From the NCBI GenBank assembly GCA_029204225.1, contig CM055093.1:22613145-22677144 (forward strand): a DNA stretch of 64,000 nucleotides, written 5' to 3'. Source of the stretch: Diphasiastrum complanatum (Eukaryota; Streptophyta; Lycopodiopsida; Lycopodiales; Lycopodiaceae). Position 1 is the first letter of the stretch. Every line of letters starts with the position of its first letter. The position numbers and the translations under genes were made by a program. The notes under the pieces are model-generated. The model was not told the origin of the DNA. It saw only the letters and a program-made list of their open reading frames with translations, and made no database searches. This document shows, piece by piece, positions 58,085-64,000 of the stretch.

Positions 58085-58615
58085 TGTCGCGGAAGCTTTT
58101 TCGTTTCGTGTTCGTCCTCTCTTCTGATTCGTGAACAATTTTTTGTCTTTGAATTTTCTTTTCGTGCGGAAGCTCTTACGAGATCCCAGACACTTGACTA
58201 CACATCACAGAACATATTTTGTTCTAACAATCAAGAGACACAGCACAAGGCCAAGAGATACATGAAATAGAGCGACTATATTGTCAGTTTGGTTTTAGAG
58301 CGAGATCGCACTGTCTCGCTTGTTGGCGGAATGACTCTCTGCTCTTTCGTTGTGTTTTGCTCGTTGGTAGACTTTCATGCACAGCTATGGTATTTTTGCT
58401 TTCTTACTCTATTCACTACGTCTCTATCTGTTTCTTACAGATCTCTGTATTCACTATCTCTCTTGTTTGTTATGATCCAAAGAGGATCGTTTATACCTCC
58501 ACTGCATGGAGTTTACAAGATATCTAAACGTAGAATCACAAGACTAGTTGATCTCCATCGTTGCTAATCGTTTCAGCTGGGCATGAAGCCCGTTGATCTG
58601 CCAGCTGACAGCGCT
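58085..58615 (-). repeat. Inverted remainder of the copia 3' LTR
   Basis: Reverse-complement match to 51775-52328, starting TGTCGCGGAAGC. Together with 56830-57048 it makes up a whole LTR of about 765 bp, apart from about 15 bp lost at the break. Confidence 0.88.
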
Positions 58616-59354
58616 CCACAATAGAAACATTTTAGCTTAGATATATCTTTCTTCTTGCCAACAAAAGTAGAAGGCTCACCTTGATATTGCCCTTTTGACC
58701 ATTTTCTTTTGCCTTTGCCCTTGAACTTGCCTTTGATGAACGTTTCTTCCTCCTCTCCAACTTGAGATGTAGAAGATGCTCCTCCTCTTGATAGAAGCCT
58801 AAACTTTTCATTCACCAAGATTTCTTGCAAATCCTCCATACTTGGCAATCTCTTTTGAATAGAAAAACTTTGCACCAAATTAGCAAGATCATCCAACAAG
58901 CCATTAAGAACAACTTGAACAAGCTCCACATCCTTAATGCTTTCACCAATGCATGCTAGTTCATCACTCAAAACTTTAACCCTCAAAACAAAAGCATGAG
59001 CACCTTAATAATTCTTTTGAAGACTTTGAATCCTTAGGGTTAGAACGCTAGATGTAAACTTGGAATCATAAACCTTCTTCAAAGATTCCCAAGCCTCACT
59101 TGATGTTGTACACTTACAACTTCTTTGAGAAGTTCATTAGTCATATTCATCATGATCACATGTAGAGCTTTCTTTGCCCTATTGTCATACCTCAATTTTT
59201 CTTGAGGTGCCAAAGGTATCTCCTCCACACCTACAACAATATCCATCAAATCATTCACCTCAAACAAAGATTCCATCCTCATCTTCCAAGTTGAATAATT
59301 TGTTGAGATAAGCCTATCATTGCCTTCCAACATGAAGCCACTTGAGGTTGCCAT
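58616..59354 (-). pseudogene. Second copia element: Gag
   Basis: Minus strand. ATG at 59354, then a UBN2-type Gag (STNYSTWKMRMESLFEVNDL) with a frameshift near 59090. It continues as VKVLSDELACIGESIKDVEL, a Lys/Gly-rich linker (KGKFKGKGKRKWSKG) and the first half of a zinc knuckle, KLKCFYCG, ending at 58625. There the inverted LTR begins. It is related to the Gag at 1448-3319. Confidence 0.88.
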
Positions 59355-60270
59355 GTTGCAATGATCTGATCTTCTCTTTGAACCTTTTCAAATGCACTTA
59401 GCACTCTCTTGAAAATAAAAAAATGAAACTCAAGAAGAAATCACAAAGATTTGGAAACAATTGTGAAGAATTTTAGATCATTAAGATCCAAAATGTGTCC
59501 CTTAATCTTTGGTTAGAAAGTCAACACAACATTCAACACTGCCAATGGAGAATAGGTTGGAGAAACTTATTGTATTGCTAAGAGAGATCAATAGATCATT
59601 GTCACAGTTTCTTCCTCCATTGAGAGCATTGCTTTGTGTACTGTCTTCAAGCTTTTGTGTATGATCTTAAGAGGTTTCCAAAAGTGGTAGGCTACTGTTG
59701 GGCACCTTGTTTGCTATTATTTTTGGCCGCCATCAGTAGCTTTTATTAGTTTCTTTTGTCTCTTGAATGCTTTGTCAAGTTCATGTGTATCAAAGGTAGC
59801 ATTAGGATGCTTTGCCATTTCTAGCTTTTGTAGCTTGTTGTGCAAAGGATTGTTGATTTCTTGATCACAATAGATCTAAACACAATATGATGAAATTTTG
59901 CCAACACCTAAGATTGAAGCACACTCTTGAAAAAGTCCAGCGGATTAAAATCAAGAGGTTCTTCCAAAAATGCAAAATATTGAATCAAGCAAAATCTATA
60001 TGCAAAAGCTAGAATCTTGATATATCATCTAGAAGAATATAGCATCCACAATCATGAATAATTTTTGTCTCCACATTCCAGTAAGTGGTTTCAAAAATCG
60101 GCCATCTACAAGTGATTTGACCTAAAATGCTTGTAATCACAAAGATCCACTTTCTATACTTGAAAATGCTTGATTTGAGCTAGAAACACCTCCAAATCCA
60201 CATAGAATTCTTGGCGCCCTCAAATCCACCTCTAGATTTGGAATAAGCACAAACTTTGGCCTGCAACCTA
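59355..60270 (-). other. Leader of the second copia element, no gene seen
   Basis: About 900 bp between the primer-binding site and the Gag start, AT-rich and without a frame of note. The leader of the element at 1178-4806 is of similar size. Confidence 0.6.
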
Positions 60271-60281
60271 CTCTGATACCA
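60271..60281 (-). other. Primer-binding site for tRNA-Met
   Basis: Reads TGGTATCAGAG on the minus strand, next to the LTR border at 60282. Confidence 0.88.
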
Positions 60282-60809
60282 TGTGAAAAATACAGATTCA
60301 GAACACATTTAATGGACCAACAAGATCTTGACCAAATTTGGATGCACTTCTAGATCTAGGTACATGTCAAGATAGAAATCATCAATTTTAGCATGCTAGA
60401 ATTGCATAAATCACTAAGATTTGATCAAAAGCATGAAAGTACAGTAAGATACTATCATTGTCCATACAACAACAACAGCCTACTGTCTTTCACGCACACT
60501 AGAAATCAAGATATCTTGATAAATACACATGAGATGGACATAGAATCAAGAGAGATGAATTCTCCACATAAAAAGACAATATAATGATTTGTTTTCCACA
60601 TTGGTACTACTATTTATAGCTGCTAGAATGTCATTTGGCCAATTGTCCTAAATGGTAACTTCTTGGTACTTGACCATAAGACCTAGAAATTCTAGTCGAG
60701 ATGCAATGTATCAAATTTAGCCAATTATCTATCCAAATCTGACCTCATTCACTTTATCTACTTGTCAAAAATAGTACAGACCCTATTTAGGCCTTTATTG
60801 ACAAATATG
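60282..60809 (-). repeat. 5' LTR of the second copia element
   Basis: Border TGTGAAAAATACAG at 60282. It shares blocks with the LTR at 16075 and contains CTATAAATAG on the minus strand near 60612-60621. The outer end is estimated from the start of the next LTR at 60810. Confidence 0.65.
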
Positions 60810-61606
60810 TGTTAGATTATTCTACTATTTGAGTGATGGATTATCTACTTATTGGAGTGACTCAACCAAATAATCAATCTTTAATCTTCATCCACTTATT
60901 ATCCAGTTTTGCATTTCTCTTCATGTTTCTACACATTCTGCAAAAATACTAGGGAATCGCTAATAGGTGGCTCTGACATATCGGACATCATATGACGTAT
61001 CGACGTCTCCGATATATCAAAGACTTTGGCCATATCGATGAAAGCATTTATTGTTCCACTTGAATTAAAGCTACATACTTGCCCTAACTGATTTGCAAGT
61101 AAATTTTCGGGAAGTCCTAACTGGATGGATGCTAGCTTATTATGGCCAACTGGCTATTGTAATTTGTGACCTAATAGTTGTCCTACTGGACAACATTATT
61201 TGCTTAGTATAAATAGCTGATCATCAAAGATTTGATTAGCTCTTCATTAGCATTAACTCAGTTCAGATTCCTATAGAGTTTATTAGAGTATTGTTACTCG
61301 TGCTTACTGCTTATTAGTGGAAGCATAATCAAACAGAGTTTCAGCTACTCAGAGATAGCTTAGAGTACGTGGTTTCTATCTATAATTGTCTTGTGCTCAT
61401 CATCATCTGATTTGTACATCCTACATGATAAATCAATCTCCTCATTTTATTGTGTTTAGTATTATGTCAGAATGTATGCATCTCTGTGATTGTTTGTAAT
61501 AGATAATCTCTTATAGTCTTGTTTGATAATTCAATACTTCATTGTTTTGCTATGAAATCACTTTAGCATTGATGATTTCAAAGTTAGTTGCTAAAAGATT
61601 GAATGT
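60810..61606 (+). repeat. Copia LTR, family Y, interrupted
   Basis: Starts TGTTAGATTATTC and is collinear with 45445-46205 (opposite strand), including AGTATAAATAG near 61207. A 108-bp insertion lies at 60943-61050. It ends abruptly at 61606, where the LTR of family X starts with TGTTGGG, so the X element probably inserted into it. Confidence 0.8.
60943..61050. other. 108-bp insertion with inverted repeat inside an LTR
   Basis: Absent from the homologous LTR at 45445-46205, where flanking TCTGCA and TTGTTCCACTTG are adjacent. It holds GACATATCGG (60975-60984) and its near complement CCGATATATC (61009-61018), plus further TATCG units. Confidence 0.75.
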
Positions 61607-62823
61607 TGTTGGGTTGAAAGAGGGTGTGTGAGTGAGAAACAAAAATAACTCGAAAAGAAACGAACACGAAAAGAAACAAACTCGAAACTCGAACAAGAAA
61701 CGAACTCAAATGGAAAGTGTTTGTGTGCAGCGGAATGAGCTATCTTACTCTTTCCCTAAGCATGACTCCGTCTATCAGACACAAAGAGAATGTTAGTGAT
61801 TGAAATCATGTTCGATCTGATTATGTTGCCAAACATTAAACAACAAAACATCAGAAAGATAATTTGTTGCGAACAACTAGACAAATTATTAGTCACGAAT
61901 GATTTGCGAGCTCAACTGATAATCAGTCATGAATTAGTCACGAAAGGCAAGACTAAATATTATTCACCAATAGTGTGACTAATAATAATATTGCTAGGAA
62001 CATATTACCAGATTGAGCAATAAGAGAGTCAAACAGAATGTAGAAAAACATAGCAATATTGACACAAATCTGAACGCAGAACAGACAGAGTTGTTATCAG
62101 ATTAAGTATAACAAAATATACATGTCAATAATGCTGATGAGCACAAGACAATAGTGGACGAAACTGCGTGCTCTACAAAGCTAATCCAATCTGTAAGAAG
62201 GAATAAACCTATATCTGACAATACAAAAGAATCAATGCACAAGGCATCTACTTCGTCTATCAGTGATAAGCTTCTGGTGCTATTATTTTCACACGCTTAA
62301 TTTCTCACACATTATAGAATACGCAAATGGTATTCAATATATATACATAATTTTACAGGTGTGCAGATGAAGAAAGTACAAAGTGGACGTGCTATCTGTG
62401 GGAGATTGTGGGTGGCTGTTGTCGTTGTCAAATCTAATTGTACAGTTGCATGGGATGAGCGTGAGAAGGCCGCGACGTCAGCCTTCGCTGAAATCAATGT
62501 TGGTGAAGATGCAAAAAAATGCGACACTCTGAAAAATGCCTTAAGATTTGATTTACAGGGTGCCTCCGCTTTTCCTAGAGCACCTTCGGCATTTTCTAAG
62601 GCAATGTCACCTTTTTTGCCTGTCACAATTCATGTGTAAAAACACAGTGTCACATTTTTTGCCTGTGGAAAATTACTTGTATTTGTGCAAATAGTCGAGT
62701 TTGTTTTGTCTGTCTTATTTTACATGTAAATATGCAAACTGTGCTCCAACATGAGTAAAAATGCAGCAAGAATGGAGGCAGATTAAAATAGGATTTAGGA
62801 GAGTAGAGGAGATAAATCCAACA
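61607..62823 (-). repeat. Copia 3' LTR, family X (1217 bp)
   Basis: Runs from TGTTGGATTTATC at 62823 (minus strand) to CAACCCAACA at 61607, with matching TGTTGG/CCAACA ends. It follows a polypurine tract and contains GTATATATATTG near 62330-62345 as a possible TATA box. It shares shorter blocks with family Y, such as CTTGTGCTCATCA. Confidence 0.85.
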
Positions 62824-62833
62824 CCCCCCTTAA
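62824..62833 (-). other. Polypurine tract
   Basis: TTAAGGGGGG on the minus strand directly before the LTR. Confidence 0.88.
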
Positions 62834-64000
62834 TCTGGATCCGTGAATGCCTTGATCTTCAGACTAAGCAATGCACAAAACTTGTTGTGTGCATTAACAC
62901 TTAATGCTTTCGTGAATATCTGCAACCATGTCCTGCATTCTATAGTACATTAAACTCACCTCCTTGTTGAGAACCTTGCCTCTGATGTAGTGATATCTGA
63001 TTTCAATGTGCTTACTCCTAGAGTGAATTCTAGGGCTGGCCGATAAGGCAATAGCACTCTGATTATCACAGAATAAAATTGTGGGGTTGTACTGATACAA
63101 ATTAATGTTTGACAGTAGATTTTTCAACCAAAACGCTTATTTAATAGATTGAGAAGCAGCAATGTATTCTGCTTCTGTAGAAGAAAGAGTGATAGAGGTT
63201 TGCTTATGACTGTTCCATGAGATAGGACCGTCGTTGAAGAAGAATGTAAATCCAGATGTGGACTTACGATTGTCTACATCTCCTCCCCAGCTCGCATTAG
63301 AATATCCACTAAGCTAATGAAGATTGTCATTGCTGACTTCTCCATAGCAGATGCACTGGTCCATGGTAGATTGAATATACCTCATGACTCTTATGAGAGC
63401 CTTCCAATGGGTAATGCCAGGACTAGCCATATATTGGCTGAGTGAGCTTACATACAAAAGAGATATCAAGTCTTGTACAGACCATTGCATACATGAGAGA
63501 TCCAAGTATCGATCGATAAGATACTCTCTCATCTGCTCCTCTTCCTGCTTGGTATGGGGACATTGGTCCTTTGACAAATGTAGGCCTGGATCTATCGGTG
63601 AGTGAGCTAATTTACAATTCATTAGATTGTATCTATCAAGAACGTTGTGAAGATACCTTTGTTGAGTGATATAAACCAGTTGTCTCGATCTATCTCTCTG
63701 GATCTAAATGCCCAGACAGAAGTGAGCTTCGTCCACATCAGTCATGTCGAACTCTGAAAATAGCATCTACTTAGAATCCTTGACCAAATTGGTATTGTTG
63801 CTAAAAAAACAACGTATTATCCACGTATAGGGTGATGATAATGAAGGATTGCTGCACTGACTTGGAATAGACATTGCAATCAATAGTGCTTGGTGAAGAA
63901 ACAAAATGTTTCTATTACCAAAGCTTTGCTAGCTTTCAGCCCTCACTCTAATGAAAATGCTCGTGAACGCAAAAGTCAAAAGACACAAAGCGAAAATGTT
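62834..64000 (-). pseudogene. Copia RT-RNase H, broken, runs off the window
   Basis: Minus-strand pol end of the X element. Near 63800-63840 it reads TLYVDNTL, the RT active-site region with Asn in place of the second Asp of YVDD. Later blocks are HWKALIRVMRYIQSTMDQC (63622-63314), RNase H around 63150-63300 (CxAEY-like) and FCDNQSAIALSASP with SRSKHIEIRYHYIRGK (63127-62960). The tail DMVADIH matches VADIFTK but is frameshifted. Several stops are present. The rest lies beyond 64000. Confidence 0.88.

Noticed and set aside
62312-62639. Overlapping plus and minus frames of about 92-104 codons in the family X LTR
   Set aside because: They lie wholly inside an LTR, on both strands, with no domain; the region is explained by the LTR.
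1-64000. CRISPR arrays, bacterial operons, plasmid origins or tRNA/rRNA genes
   Set aside because: None seen. Introns, LTR elements and plant gene families show a nuclear plant sequence, and the repeats present are microsatellites, LTRs or short tandem units.

Overview
This window looks like the nuclear genome of a seed plant, most likely an angiosperm. The reasons are a spliced OPT-family peptide/metal transporter of the plant PT clade, a plant-type two-EF-hand protein, abundant Ty1/copia and Ty3/gypsy elements whose primer-binding sites match plant initiator tRNA-Met, a TTTAGGG telomere-type repeat, and long CT/GA microsatellites in gene leaders. I cannot name the species.

Only two ordinary host genes are convincing, both on the minus strand. 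One is a six-exon oligopeptide transporter (5569-11263). The other is a single-exon EF-hand protein (36715-37146). Nearly everything else is transposable-element sequence in several layers, or AT-rich DNA in which I see no genes.

Layout. 0.3-0.9 kb: gypsy integrase remnant. 1.2-4.8 kb: 5' half of a copia element (minus). 5.6-11.3 kb: OPT gene. 11.3-22.4 kb: mostly gene-free, with copia fragments at 15.0-17.9 kb. 22.45-22.95 kb: candidate MITE. 24.1 kb: telomere-like repeat. 24.5-26.6 kb: open copia RT/RNase H frame. 27.3-34.4 kb: two adjacent related hAT-like DNA transposons. 36.7-37.1 kb: EF-hand gene. 38.57-43.34 kb: a complete young non-autonomous copia element with a perfect 5-bp target duplication. 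44.9-46.3 kb: copia gag and LTR pieces. 47.2-51.7 kb: gypsy-like gag with a candidate 2-kb LTR. 51.7-60.8 kb: one copia element nested in another and scrambled by an inversion. 60.8-64.0 kb: an LTR interrupted by another copia element that runs off the window.

The most unusual system is the hAT-like pair. Besides a BED-finger/DUF659/hAT-C transposase on the minus strand, both copies carry a second, convergent 121-codon reading frame on the plus strand. The two copies align without indels. They differ by 19 silent against 14 replacement codons plus two stops, which is the pattern of a selected protein. Copy A keeps a near-complete but disabled transposase and a broken small ORF. Copy B has lost most of its transposase but keeps the small ORF intact.
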